Shown: one piece after another, positions 51,701 through 63,063 of the stretch | How positions within the stretch are numbered: the first letter of the stretch is position 1 | Layout of the letters: the number at the start of each line of letters is the position of its first letter | NCBI RefSeq assembly: GCF_964355755.1 | Contig: NC_092675.1 | Coordinates: 15,577,312-15,641,311 of the forward strand | DNA length: 64,000 nucleotides | Reading direction: 5' to 3' | Origin: Antedon mediterranea | Lineage: Eukaryota > Echinodermata > Crinoidea > Comatulida > Antedonidae | The notes under the pieces: generated by a model | What the model was told of the DNA's origin: nothing | The model's input: the letters and a program-made list of their open reading frames with translations, nothing else | Database searches by the model: none | Made by a program: the position numbers and the translations under genes

Positions 51701-54700
51701 GAAAAAAAGTGTAGATGCGCTCTATTAAATGTGATGAGCTATGACGAAAGATACAAAAATCCTAAATTTTGTATTCGCGTGGCCATACGGTGACGTCACA
51801 ATGTCCGGTTAGCCATATTAATGCATGATCCGATATTTCAATCAATATTTCATCAACTTCCAGAATATGCAATAAAAATAATTTTCACCCTTTAGTTTAG
51901 AAACTACGACTGTTTAAAAAAAGGTAAAATTGTGACGAATTTTTGAACTTTTTCATCAAAAACGCACATAAATTATCCAATTCGACGTGCCCGTATGAGG
52001 TAATTTTAAGTAGAAAATGTTTAGAAATTGGTAAAATTACTAGAAAAGGGTGGAAAAACATAAATCACGCAAAAAAAAATTGTTTTCAATGCTACGTGTA
52101 CACTGCACGCGTAAAAAAAAGCGCACGCGTGGGAATTTTTGACATGCTCAAAATGACATGAAACATGTAGAAAGTTAATTAGAAATTGATTTTTCGCAAC
52201 TTGAAATTTTAAACGCGCGTGCGCGCGTAACTTCGTGTGAAACATGCCTTTTTTTCCCACAGTCAGTTAGCGCAAGATATAAATTAAACTTTTGTTTCAA
52301 TTTAAATTGTTATATGGTTTTCGATCTATATTAAATACGCGAAATTCGTAAAAACTCTCGACGTCATTCACAATAGGAGGTGCACAATTTCACGTGAATG
52401 CCCACATGTTGACAAAGTTATAAAATGTTATGTTTACACGTTTTTGAGTTACACGAGACACAAAATTGACAGAAAGAAAGAATAATACAGAAAAAAAAAA
52501 GATGATTTCATACAGTTACAAGGAGTTATCCGCTGAATGTGGATAACTAATAAACTTGGTTACTTCATGGTACTTTTATTGACTACAAATTTGTTTTTTA
52601 TGCTAGCAAAGCTAACACACTCATCAGGTCAAAAGTACAACCATAACTGACACAGCTCTACAGGGTTACAAAACATGTATGGGCAGCAAGTCAGATTGTT
52701 TATTTGTTTATAATTGCCTATTGTTTGTGGTTTACTTTTTGTGTTATTAATTATTTCTATGTCTACAAGTATATACCAGCTCATTTTGGTGTAGTTTGCA
52801 TTAACTACTTCTTCTATTAGGTTGTTTGCCTTCAACAAGCTGAAGATTTTGCAACTTGGAGGCCTACTAGAAGGCCTACTAGAAGGCCTACTTTGAGTAG
52901 TCTTCAATATCCAATTTAATTCATTTGGTCAAACACAGTGGCTTGAAATACATTTATCAGTAAACCAAACCACTAAATACTTGTATTACAGGAATGTATT
53001 TTTTAGTTAACATTTAACAGTAAAAGAGGTTTTTTTTTTAATTCTTAGTCATTTTTCAGGAATACAATTCCCATTCCTGGTGCAAACATAAATAAATGCT
53101 TGTGATTAGACTATGCAAGGTGTAAGAATAGGAAAATCGAAACTAACAAAGTGAATTCTATTCCTGAAACATACCTGTTTTGAAACGAACATACACAACA
53201 CATAACATAAAACAATATTTAAAGAACGTTGCAAGCAATACCAATGGAACAAACAGAAGTACAGTACAATAATTGCTATCAGAATATTACCAGACACTGA
53301 ATTTTCCTAATTTTATTAGAAAAATAAGCAATTCAGAAAATGTAATAAAACAGTTAGTATTATATTACCATACATGCATATAAATCTATAAAGCATAGTG
53401 TAAGGATTTGGTATGGATAATTTATTAACAATAACATGCACGGTTAAAACAAGCAAGTGTGACTGTGGTAAAATTATAATGTGTGGATGTGCTCGTTTTT
53501 CATGACATAAATTGTTATTTTTTTTTAATGGCAATTAAATATCAACTCTACTCCTATGAGATTTTGACTTTTTGTGTAAGATTATCATGTTTTGCAATAT
53601 ACAGATGAAATATGAGAAATATCTATATACAGTATATATAACAAAAAAATAAATTACAGTACTAATAAAAGATTCATACATTCATGCTACATTATTATGC
53701 ATATTCATTGAATAATAGATACATTAATAATTAATGAAAAAGATAACACTATAACAAACAGAACATAAGAAAGAAAAACATTTGAAATAACTGAAGTCAA
53801 ACTAAAGGATACGAAAATAAAAGATTACGAAAATATAAGGATACAAAAATAAAAGAATATATAAAACAAAATAAATGAAATGCAATACTCACAAACTATG
53901 TAGGCAACAGCATGTGATGAATATAGCAAGTTAATAATGGAAAAAAACACACATAGCTTAATGTATTAATAAAGCATACAGCCAAATATAAACATTTATA
54001 TTATTGTTAAATAATAAAAATAATGAGCTTTGTGTTGTGATTTTATAATAAATATATAAATAATACATTTTTGCTAAAATTAATTTGCTGTGCATAGGAC
54101 CAATAAGGGTTACAAAGAAATAGGTTTCCTATACGATTTTGCGATAATTAGGGTTATAACAAGTAGGTTGTAAGCGGATCTGTTTGTTTGAATGTTCCAG
54201 GTTGTAGAAGGAAGCCATTTTTAGAACATCAGCATCATTTCATGCATGTATTAAGTTATTTATTCTCTATTCTCTCTGAACAAACAAATTCATTATTCTA
54301 TTTCTGATTTTTCTCTCAATTATTCTTCAATTACTACAACCAAGCTTGAGAATCATTCACCCTAGCCAACTATAGAGTAGTAGATTTCATAATTGTTACA
54401 GTAGTTGAACATTTGAAAACAAACTAAAAAAACTTTTTAGGTCTAATAAGATTCTTGAGACTTGATATGCCAATTTCTGTAAATTAAATTGTATGTATAA
54501 TTAATTTATTTAGAAAATGCGCTACTTATTAGTTGGGTAGCTCATTTCTCTAGTTATATTTTGCACAACTAGCAAAGGTTTGTTATTAAATTTCTAGCGC
54601 TGACTATATAAGTCAATATGTTCTCTCTGGTCATCATGTGGTTCTGGTACATCGTTCTGCTTTACCACAATCTAACTACCATTCATCCTATGGGCCACAA

Positions 54701-57700
54701 ATTCTCTACAACATCTACTGTATGTTCACAATCTACAACCTTTTGGTGCAATTAATCTTTTGCTAAACTTGCACTCTAACAATTTCTGACTTTCACTGAA
54801 CTATAAAACAAAACCTAAACTCATCTGGTTTTACTTTAACAAGTGCACTTCCTCTCTCCCCGGGTGTCCATACAATTTCTCTAACTACACACACTTTTTT
54901 CATTCCTTCTATAAATATCAACAACTATATAATTCTTTCTAAATAGGGAAAACACTATTTATTTCTTTTTTTTTTGCCCAGTTGACACTTGTACGCATTT
55001 TGGGCCTTCATTGGATAATGTGTGGAAACTTGCGAGAGTTGCAATACAATGGATCAAATGTTAAACTTATGCAAACCTATGCCATGCATTGAATGCGAAA
55101 GTGTCGTCTTTACCACTAGATCTGAGGTAGTCTATTGTTATTAAAACGGTATTTAGGTAAAATGTCACAATTACACAAGAAAAATATTTAATGGTATTAA
55201 AAGTTAATCACCACAATAAAATAATAGCAATATGCAAATAAAAACAATTACTGTATATAAATGAATATTAATGACTTATATGACATGCCACGTCAGACAA
55301 CTGTTAGAGTATGCATTGCAACATAACTTGCCTTAATTCCCTTGTTCTTTATCTGTACACATAATAACAAAACATGAATGCTAATACTAATCACAGCAAT
55401 AAATGTAAACACCTTTTTAATCTGACATTGCCACTTCCAATCTATTTTCATAGAATTATCTTAAATTCCATGCTTGCTTACAATAAAAAATCTCTCCTTT
55501 TATAAGAGTCACTTGAAAACATTTATTAAATGTTAATAAAGTTTCATAGCATGCATGTGTTATAATAAACAATATTTAATGTGTATGAGTAAACAAAAAT
55601 GTAACCAAGAATGATGAAAATGTTATTGAAATGTACAATCATACATCATACAATACAATATTTGTTATCCACAGAATGTGATTGTCTACTATTTAGAATG
55701 TCAAGTCTTGCATATAACAGGTCATTTTTGTATTTATGTTCTTGCTTCCGAAATAAATAAAATTAAGCATAATTAACTGATATTAATGGTCATCACCATT
55801 CTATATTTAAAGGTTAACAAGTGCAAAATATTATAATTATCAAATAACAATAAATATATTATATAATTATATATTATTTTGTTTGAATAGTACTGTACAT
55901 GTGTAACTATAAAATGCATGTACGTGCATAAACACATGTTTGTATGGTGGTAAATGTATGGTTATAAAATATAAACACACCAAGGTATTTCTATAGTATA
56001 TGCAAGCAGAAATTTTAGCACCAACTAAAGCAAATTCAACTCTCGTAATTTACATTAAAAATCAGAGTATGTAAATGAGATTATGAATAGGCTAATGAGC
56101 AGGCAACACCCAATTATTATTATGAAACTTTTTGTACCTGTAGCGTTTGGAGGTAAAGCCTTTTAGAAAAATCCGTCTATAGAAACAAGTTATAATATGG
56201 TAAAATTAATGTAAAAATAATAGACAAAAATAAAATTAAATATAAAATATTTGAATATTGTGTGTATAGTAAATTAGCCCTGGTGAAGGACTAGCGTTTT
56301 ATGAAAGCTCAGAATTTGTTTTATGGTCATTTAGTGCCAGATCCAACTACTGATCCCATATCATGCCTTGTATAAAGCTCCGTCTACACTATCAAACTTC
56401 ATGTGACAAAAAAATGTGATGTGCCCATATATGGACGATGATGTCATATCACTAACATATTTGGGCACATCACTCTTTTTTTGTCAAATTAGTTTTATAG
56501 TGTAGACAGAGCTGCTTTAGAGCTAATGCAATAATTTTGCTTAAATATGTTATGGTTTTCAATGTCTTCCTATCAAATGTTCATAAACTGACCACATAAA
56601 AACAATAAAGGTCTTTTAACCTTATAATAATATAAGAATAAAATAAAGATTTAAAGAATATTGACTGACCTCCGACTTGCTTATTCCCTGTTCTCGTTGC
56701 TGTTTCTTCAACTCTTCAAGTTCAGCTTCAAGTTCCAGAACACGCTGATTGGCAAATCTATAGTTGTAGTTAATTGATAGAATAATTCTGGACATACAGT
56801 ATTTGGATATAAATTACGTATGGGGCATGTATAGGCACATTACATTTATAGATGAATAGTTAACTGTGCCGATTGAAAATAAAAAATTACATGCATGGAT
56901 GACCATGCTAGTCATTTCCATAAACATCAAACACAATTCCAAATAAAGCTCTATGATTTCAGAATTGATCGTGTATTTTGTTGCATTAAAAATGATGACG
57001 TTTCTGACAATGAAGATGATGATACTGGTGTGACTGACAATGATGATGTGACTGACAATTCCGATGTGACTGACAGTTAAGATGTTACTGACAAGTATGT
57101 GACTTACAATGATGTGACTGACAATGATGATGTGACAGACAATGATGATGTGACAGACAATGATGATGTGACAGACAATGATGATGTGACAGACAATGAT
57201 GATGTGACAGACAATGATGATGTGACAGACAATGATGATGTGACTGACGATGATGTGACTGACGATGATGATGTGACAGACAATGATAATGTGACAGACG
57301 ATGACAATGTGACTGACAATGACATGTGACTGACAATGACGATGTGACTGACAATGATGATGTGACTGACAATGACGATGTGACTGACAATGACGATGTG
57401 ACTGACAATGACGATGTGACTGACAATTATTGTGATTGACAAAGAAGATAATGACAATGATTATGTGATTGACAATGAAGATAATGACAATGATTTTGAA
57501 TGAGATCAATTATTAAAATAATTTTGATTTACCTGTTATCAGATTCTAATTCATTCTTATGGCTATTTGAATCATCAAGAAGACTTTGCAGTAACTGTAG
57601 GTTTTCGTCAACAGATTCTGTTTGCTGTAACTTCAACATTTTGTTCTCATGTTGAAGGCGAATCATCTTTTCTCTACAGAAAAATAAAAAGGAATAGCTA

Positions 57701-60700
57701 CAATATTGCGATGACATAAAAACTAGTGACATTATTTTAATTCACTATGCATACGTGCCCTCTCCTTTCACCAACAACATCAGGTCCTACGTCATAACAA
57801 ATTGAACACTCTCTAATAAACATGTCTAGTCAATAATCATTTCATATAGCACATAATCAAATTAATAGTATATAAAATATAACCGGTTTACCATATAATC
57901 AGACCCTTGACAGTCATTTTGATTCAAACTACAAAATCATTCAACAAATTTATGAAAGAGAAATACAACAATATTCAAAATAGAACCTCTATTAGGACCC
58001 TACAATCCAGGGGACAATCATATTTAAGATACCTTTTTTATAAAACAAACAAGGGACATTACATGCTTTCATGCTAGTGCCAACTCCTATTAAGGGGACA
58101 CTCTGATTAGTGGGACATTGTGTTAGGTCTAAAAGGTGCTTTTAAACGTATACATTATTTACACACCTGATTTCAGGAGGGATCATTTCTGTGAATCCTG
58201 GAGAGGTAGATAATTCTGGACTGCCAGGTGAATTGTGCATCATACTAGCACTACCATACAACTGGGTACACGTCAACTCATTGTTGGTTTCTTTTAATGT
58301 ATCACGTTCATTACGCAGTCTCTGTAAAATCAAGAAATTGATCAAGTTTTTCATTCTTGTATTTATTTGTTATTGTTTATTCATTATTAATTTGATTTGA
58401 ATTTATTTGAATCATTATATAAAGAAATACCTACAAAGTGATAACATTAACTATACTGAAAGTACAAATAAAAACATTTATAGAAGATTTTCCAAGATAG
58501 CCCAAAAAGCTTATTTCCATTGGGATCCTAAGTAATAAATGTTATTTCCTTTATCAATATTAAATTCTTCATTAAGCTCACCTCATTTTCAGCCTGTAAT
58601 TGTGCCATTTTATCTCCTTGTCGTCCTGCCTCAAACTCTAACTTGTCTGCCCTTTTTGTGATTTCTGATAATTTTATATGAAGTTCCTGTGTTTGTCGTT
58701 TGTACGTTTCTAGTTGTGTTTTTAATGCATTAGCTTTTTTCAGTTCCTTTGAAAATTGAAAAGACAAAAACAATCTTTTATTGATCTACTGTATTTGAGA
58801 TGTTTGTTCCTAAAATAAGAATTCTCTGAAAAACACTACAGTAATGATAATCATCAGATGGACATCCTCTAACATAACTTTATCAAATGTTGGAAAGCAG
58901 AAAAAGTATTTGGTCAGCAGCCACGTTAAAATGGCCACCACTTTTACTAAATATGATCAAAAAGTAGATTTCAGCAATGCTAGACACTTGCTTTGGTATC
59001 AAAATGCTCACAATACTAATAGTTATATTAGTTGTAATGACGCATTTTCTCGATAACTTGCCAGAAAAGCGAGTATTGCCAGAAAACTTTTTTATATATA
59101 CAGTAAAAATGTTGTATTTTCACAATTGATCAGAAAATCAATTTCAAACAGGAACATTTGTACAGTATAGCCAATGATCGAATACTATAATCACATATGT
59201 CTGAGAATCAGATGAATCAAACAATTCTTCATACAATGGTAACGGTACAATGTGCTATATTCCTTCCTCCACCCAGACATGTAGTTAAGGTTGTCTTTTT
59301 TGTACAGTGCAACCAAGCTGACACAGGTCACAAATAACTGGATTTTGGTTTTGTAATTTGTTTGATGTGCATGTAAAATATGTTGTTTCCATACTCCAGA
59401 AATAGTAGTAGTAACGCATTTTTTTACTCCTTGATGAATTTCTCAATTTCCTAATCAATACATTTTACTTATTTTAAAATTAAACTAATTTCTTCTCATA
59501 ATCGAACACCTCTCATTAAGTGACCACCTCTCTTAAACGACCATACCTCTCATTAAGGACCACGTCTAAGGAACAGCTTCTCTTAACAACCACTACCTCT
59601 CATAAGTGACCACCTTTTTTAAAGGACCACCTCTTGTAATAGACCATATTCTCTCATAAGGGTACGCTTAACATAATTGACCACTTCTCATAAGCAACTA
59701 CCTCTTCCAAAGGACCACCATGTCTCGTAAGGGTGGTTCTTTATAAGAGATGGTTCCTTACGAGAGGTAGTGGTTGTTAATAGAGGTGGTTGATTATGAG
59801 AAGCGTTCCCTTACAAGAGGAGGTGGTCACTTAAGAGAGGTGGTTGATTATAAGACACAGTCCCTTACGAGAGGAGGTGGTCGATTATGTCAAGAAGCGG
59901 TCTCATCATTTTTCGTAAGCAGAGACGGTGGTCGTTTAAGAGAGGTGGTCGGTAATGAGGGTGGTTGCTTACGATCTATGGCTGCTTTTGAGTAAAGAGA
60001 TACATTTGCACAAATTTAAACATAGGTTTGTAAAAAAACACATGATTAAAACTGAACTTAAAAAAAAAAAAATACAGAATATTTTCCAAGTCCAAAAGTA
60101 TCTCAACATTTTCTACTGTTGTTACATTAGTGGTTAAATTTTGTTACGTTAGTGGTTAATAAAGTTTGTTACATTAGTGAATGATTTTTGTTACGTTAGT
60201 GGTTAATGCTACATTACTGGTTGATTGTTATGTTAGTGGGTGATACAGCTCTCAAGTACAAAAGAGATTATATTTTATAACAAGCAGTCTATTGTATAAC
60301 ATAATAAATTTTTATACTTAAAATATAGCCCAAAAAATTGCAACATGCCATATAGCTACAATTTGTACTGGACTATCACCACAGTATAACTGTAGTACTA
60401 TCAACAGTCCAGTGAAATAGTGCCTTCACTAATTGCAAAACAAAAGAATTTTCATTTTCACAGTAATTTTGAGTAAGCACAATACTAAAATTCACCCCTC
60501 CCCTCTCCTCCATCTAAAAAGGGAAGTTTGTTTAGCAATATGCAAATTACTTCTAGTCATGACGAGAATTCATGGTGACTTTTAGTAGGGTAATTATGGG
60601 ATCATTCCGATAAGCAGTAAAATAAATTGACTTGACATCATGTCATACCTCTTCAAGTTCAATTGTATTTTTCATATAACTTGTGTTCTTTTCTTCTAAT

Positions 60701-63063
60701 AGTTTCACTTGCTTTCTTAAATCTGCCAAATCTTCAAGCTTCTTTTTGTACGTTTCAATTGATGCTTCATACTTTGCTAGTTTTGCGGTGGAATGTCTCA
60801 GGACATCCATTTCATCTTTTAAATGCTGGGCTTCATCAGCTACTGCAACTAGTTCATCATTCTTTAAAACAAACAAAAATAGAAACAAGTTTTTTTGACA
60901 TACATAGCCATAGGGAAAACTGTGCCAGTGTTCCTGGGTATAATGTTTTGCAAAAAATCAAGGAGTGGGATTTTTTTTCTTAAATTGCATTACAATGAAT
61001 TTACCAATGAAAGGGTGTACACTATACTTGCGTATGTTACTGAACTTGAGTAATTCTGTAGTGCTTCTGAAATGTTTGTTAATTTTGGTGTTTCTAGTTT
61101 TGGTGAATTTATGCGTCTAATTATAGTTTTTTTGTTACGTATTAATTTATCTAATAATATGATTGTGAAAACTGTGTGTGATAAACTGATTTTTAATTCC
61201 AAATTGTTTGCTAACATGTCTGGCATTTTACATCCAATATTTTTATATTTTAGATACTCCTGTTATTTTGATATGCATATTATATGCATGCATATGAACT
61301 GTTTTATAAGTTGTTTTGTGACTGTGCAATTTGGTAATAGTCACTCTTCATACTGTACATTTAAAAGTAACACATCCAAATGCCAACTTCAAGTCAATGG
61401 GTACCAGATGTCTCTGTGAGACGGTTATTTGAACCAGTACCAGTACCAGCATTGAATTTGTGAAATAAAAGTGTATACATACATACATGGTGTACCATGT
61501 CCCGCATACCTGGCTTATTATGCCAGTTCTGCGGTACATTTCATTTCGAAACCTGAGCTGCACTGATGAGATCTAATAAGATCGAAACAGTACTGTTTAC
61601 AGATTATTTTTGTCACATCAAGTTTGATAGTGTACACAGAGCTTAATACCTTATGATTGAGCTCTAACACTTCTCTTTCAAGCATTTCTGCTTTGATCCT
61701 GAAATCATCCTTAATTCCCTCAACTCTGAAGTTTTCCTCTTGTAGTAGCTCAACTTGCTGTTGCAACTGGTGGTACTTTCTCCCAGAGGAAGAGCTGAAA
61801 TGCAACCACTTACAAAATTAACCTTACAACGCTATAGATAAATTTACTTTTGGCAACATTCTTCACAATTGTCAAATCAAAGGAAGTACTGTGTAATATT
61901 AAACTGTGCTGAATGGGAGGCTTTTATGAAAATACAGACTATGAAGTGAAACAAACATTTCTGTAAAAATATTAATTAAAGCAAAATTTTTAATTTTGAA
62001 GGAAAAAGCACAATAATAATAAATAAATAAAATTATTCAATATGGTTATAGAAATTTCTTAATTTTGTAAATGCATCCTATCTTCGCAGAGATGGGCTAT
62101 TTTCAGTTTATCCAGTTAACCTAGGCACAAAATACACAACTAAAATCTACTGTCTATAAAAAAAAGAAACCCACAGCCATAAGCAGTGCTGTTTAGTACA
62201 GTATGAAAAGTAACATAACATGAATAAAATGTATCTTAGAATCGAGGTGGTGGTGTAAACAGACATTAAAACACATTATGCAACCGAGCGCTATATAGTC
62301 TGTATACACGTCTACAGAAGTGACTAATTGGGAAACTTTCGTCTGTCAGTGTCCCAGAGTAGACAGTGTAATGATTAAACACAAAAAAACATTAAATCAT
62401 GCCTACAAAAAGGATTAAAAAAACCAGCAGTACCAGCACATACACTTAAATCAGAGTAGATCAAAAAAAGTTAAAGAATCCCACGTCATGCGTTCTTATT
62501 TAACTTGAATACATACCTATGTTGTAGAGCAGGCAATACTTCTACATTTGCACTGTAGATTACATACAGTAATTATATTTAGTACAGACGAATCAAAACA
62601 ATAAGAAAAATCTTATGCTAATCTTGCGAGAAAAATATCTGGTTTTTTTTGCTTTAGTTCGGTCTACACTATCAAACTTTGTGACAAAAAATGATGATGT
62701 CATATCACTACCATATTTAAGCAATCACACTTTTTTTTGTCAAACTAGTTTGATGATAGTGTAGACAGAGCTTGAGATGTATTTACCTTTTTCCAGATAG
62801 TGCATGGGGCTATAATTTAATTTAGGTTAACTAAAGACAAAAAAATGTTTGTTCAAAATAAGCCGTTTATGTTGGGATTATTCAAATGGCTTTTGTCCGT
62901 GATTTATTCATTTTTTCCAATTATTAGTAAATTTTTCTACTGTAAATGTAACGTAACTTGCACCGTACCTTGGGTCATCTAGGTGATATCCACTTTCAAT
63001 CCTTTGTAATAATGACTCATTATCATTTTGTACAGCATTCTTTTCTTCTTGTAAGGCTGCAAC
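39780..63063 (-). CDS. HOOK: Hook-family dynein adaptor (C-terminal 511 residues)
   Basis: Hook proteins are cytoplasmic activating adaptors that join dynein-dynactin to endosomal or organelle cargo through long coiled coils and a C-terminal cargo-binding region. Twelve exons on the minus strand: 62,969-63,063; 61,650-61,794; 60,649-60,861; 58,582-58,746; 58,167-58,321; 57,533-57,673; 56,670-56,757; 50,722-50,756; 49,299-49,381; 48,533-48,738; 48,131-48,202; 39,780-39,917. Phases agree throughout and yield 511 codons plus TAA, the same as human HOOK3 from about residue 208 to its end. Diagnostic blocks are VKLLEEKNTSYM, LQTYKRQ-like LETYKRQ, IRLQHENKMLKLQQ, LLQSLLDD, MEERYKKYLEKAKAVIRTLD, IVSAWYNM and SFLARQRQAS. 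The N-terminal Hook domain exons lie right of 63,063, outside the window. One intron (48,203-48,532) appears GC-AG. The single Hook gene in most invertebrates corresponds to vertebrate HOOK1-3, so no number is assigned. Confidence 0.95.
40270..40915 (+). repeat. Left arm of foldback element 2
   Basis: It matches 47,470-48,050 in reverse complement. Shared blocks include cttggtcactacaggggc / gcccctgtactgaccaag, agtggacggaaacc / ggtttccgtccact, atctcagcaaccactggtca / tgaccagtggttgctgcgat and tgacatttaacctatagct / agctataggttaaatgtca. It also shares the phrase ctcagcaaccact with foldback element 1 in the same arm orientation. Confidence 0.75.
41041..41105 (+). repeat. Minisatellite remnant left of LINE-D
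   Basis: Contains cattgctcgtgttgagttta and acatcgctcgta, the same unit as the tract at 46,335-46,615 on the other side of LINE-D. Confidence 0.75.
41412..44750 (-). pseudogene. LINE-D ORF2: endonuclease, reverse transcriptase, CCHC tail; broken
   Basis: In order: endonuclease frame 44,592-43,951 with IIGDFNGWIGNA, STIDYMLSS and YSIGSDHYML; a linker; then frame 43,553-42,717 with RT blocks KNNKASGPDGITNELL, LNNYRGISLTS, GGFRAQHRCEDH and FLDFRKAFDSVW. The next stretch contains the GVKQGCTLSPVLF block (about 42,640-42,700), then the catalytic box WADD in frame 42,590-42,300. Frame 42,254-41,412 is the C-terminal domain with a cysteine-histidine motif, CSLCNSGNIEDISHFLFSC. The box is WADD where YADD or FADD is usual. 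At least four frame changes or stops make it inactive. The clade is unclear. Confidence 0.8.
45073..46246 (-). pseudogene. LINE-D ORF1: PHD-like zinc finger, coiled coil, SGNH esterase, broken
   Basis: Frame 46,246-46,064 ends with LECALCEAH. After a frame change, frame 46,073-45,333 continues with RIWICPTCKEIP. Together they form a PHD-like cysteine/histidine finger. A short coiled coil follows (KTSELEETITNLIKINQHLK), then an SGNH/GDSL-type esterase domain with LIIGDSMVKDI and IVIRVGTNN, continuing in frame 45,306-45,073 with LHLSKEGTRTLI and a terminal CQKCG motif. Finger plus esterase ORF1 proteins are known from CR1-like LINEs. The residue before GLHLS looks to be Ser, where the catalytic triad usually has Asp. 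Confidence 0.65.
46335..46615 (+). repeat. Minisatellite of acatcgctcgtgttgagttt units
   Basis: About nine imperfect copies of cgctcgtgttatg/gttgagtttttacacatcg run head to tail. It continues the tract found at 41,041-41,105. Confidence 0.85.
46860..47465 (+). repeat. Repeat F, copy 3 (internally deleted)
   Basis: The left block ttatggatttcgcgtattta and aaaccatataacaatttaaa match the far end of the 51,000-52,560 copy. The right block gtgcggataactaactc and gtgacaagttcaaatctagt matches the end of copy A. The middle is missing. It abuts the right arm of foldback element 2. Confidence 0.65.
47470..48050 (-). repeat. Right arm of foldback element 2
   Basis: Reverse complement of 40,270-40,915, interrupted near 47,590-47,740 by an AT-rich insertion. 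It ends about 80 bp before a Hook exon. Confidence 0.75.
48203..48532 (-). promoter_or_regulatory. GC-AG intron of Hook
   Basis: The exon at 48,533-48,738 ends in GAG and is followed on the minus strand by GCGAGT; the next exon starts after ATTAG at 48,202. Joining them gives the exact family length (LE followed by 21 residues to the W of IVSAW). No GT donor in reach keeps the frame. About half of the intron is an antisense SINE-A copy. Confidence 0.8.
48340..48500 (+). mobile_element. SINE-A copy 4, inside the GC-AG Hook intron
   Basis: Starts gccccagtgtagtggtctaa with a B-box-like gtttgaatctagg, then the shared tail blocks ctcattctcacagatttcct and agtatatcacc. It ends about 30 bp from the Hook exon boundary and is antisense to the gene. 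Confidence 0.8.
48826..49090 (+). mobile_element. SINE-B copy 3
   Basis: A tRNA-like head (gttggactaatgatcagg, gggtttgaatcc) is followed by the core gcaagacactttacttac, cacccaggtgta and atgggtacctggca, then gtgcttagag and an AT-rich tail. It lies in a Hook intron. Confidence 0.8.
51000..52560 (-). repeat. Repeat F, copy B
   Basis: Reverse-orientation copy of 28,590-30,320. It starts gagttagttatccgcacgac and ends gttatccgctgaatgtggat. It lies in the long Hook intron 50,757-56,669. Confidence 0.75.
52561..56137. other. Long Hook intron, AT-rich, no nested gene seen
   Basis: No exon-like conservation was recognised apart from the 21-bp candidate at 55,332. A short direct triplet of aggcctact blocks occurs at 52,860-52,893. 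Confidence 0.45.
55332..55352 (-). other. Weak candidate 21-bp Hook microexon
   Basis: On the minus strand gtgtacag precedes 21 in-frame bases (IKNKGIK), then GCAAGTTATG, a strong GC-type donor. It is phase 0 and could lie between the exons at 56,670 and 50,722. No family support, so it may be chance. Confidence 0.2.
56138..56176 (-). other. Candidate 39-bp cassette microexon of Hook
   Basis: On the minus strand TTTCTATAG precedes 39 bases encoding TDFSKRLYLQTLQ, then GTACAAAAAG. It is phase 0 at both ends, stop-free, and falls between exons that also join in phase 0. It would add 13 residues in the coiled-coil region at a point where human Hook proteins have none. Not required for the family protein. 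Confidence 0.4.
56376..56513 (+). mobile_element. MITE-C copy 3
   Basis: Ends agctccgtctacactatca and atagtgtagacagagct, with gatgtgcccatatatgg inside. Intact at both ends. Located in a Hook intron. Confidence 0.85.
57000..57490 (+). repeat. 18-bp minisatellite (gatgtgacagacaatgat)
   Basis: Roughly twenty head-to-tail units of gatgatgtgacagacaat with single-base variants, in the Hook intron between exons 56,670 and 57,533. Every frame is open because the unit length is a multiple of three, so several long spurious frames appear. Confidence 0.95.
59490..59960. repeat. Inverted array of ctcttaagtgaccacct units
   Basis: From 59,500 to about 59,720 the strand repeats ctctcattaagtgaccac and ctcttaaaggaccacctct. 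From about 59,725 to 59,960 it repeats the reverse complement (agaggtggtcacttaagag). The two halves could form a long imperfect hairpin in a Hook intron. Confidence 0.85.
60118..60242 (+). repeat. gttacattagtggttaa tandem repeat
   Basis: Six or so imperfect copies of tgttacgttagtggttaa, spaced about 20 bp. Confidence 0.8.
61490..61606 (+). repeat. Dispersed repeat E, copy 2
   Basis: Matches 33,108-33,232 along its whole length, from gtaccatgtccc to cagtactgtttacagatt. Joined directly to a half MITE-C. Confidence 0.75.
61607..61646 (+). mobile_element. Half MITE-C touching a Hook splice donor
   Basis: Only the right end of MITE-C remains (tgtcacatcaagtttgatag, tgtacacagagct). It ends at most 4-6 bases from the exon at 61,650-61,794, so the donor GTATTAAG runs straight into MITE sequence. 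Confidence 0.7.
62657..62772 (+). mobile_element. MITE-C copy 4
   Basis: gttcggtctacactatcaa at the left, tgatagtgtagacagagc at the right, middle shortened. In a Hook intron. Confidence 0.8.

Noticed and set aside
56814-57509. Open frames up to 231 codons on both strands with repeating HCQSH, VCHIII or VTDNDD residues
   Set aside because: They come from the 18-bp minisatellite in a Hook intron. The unit is a multiple of three, so all six frames stay open.
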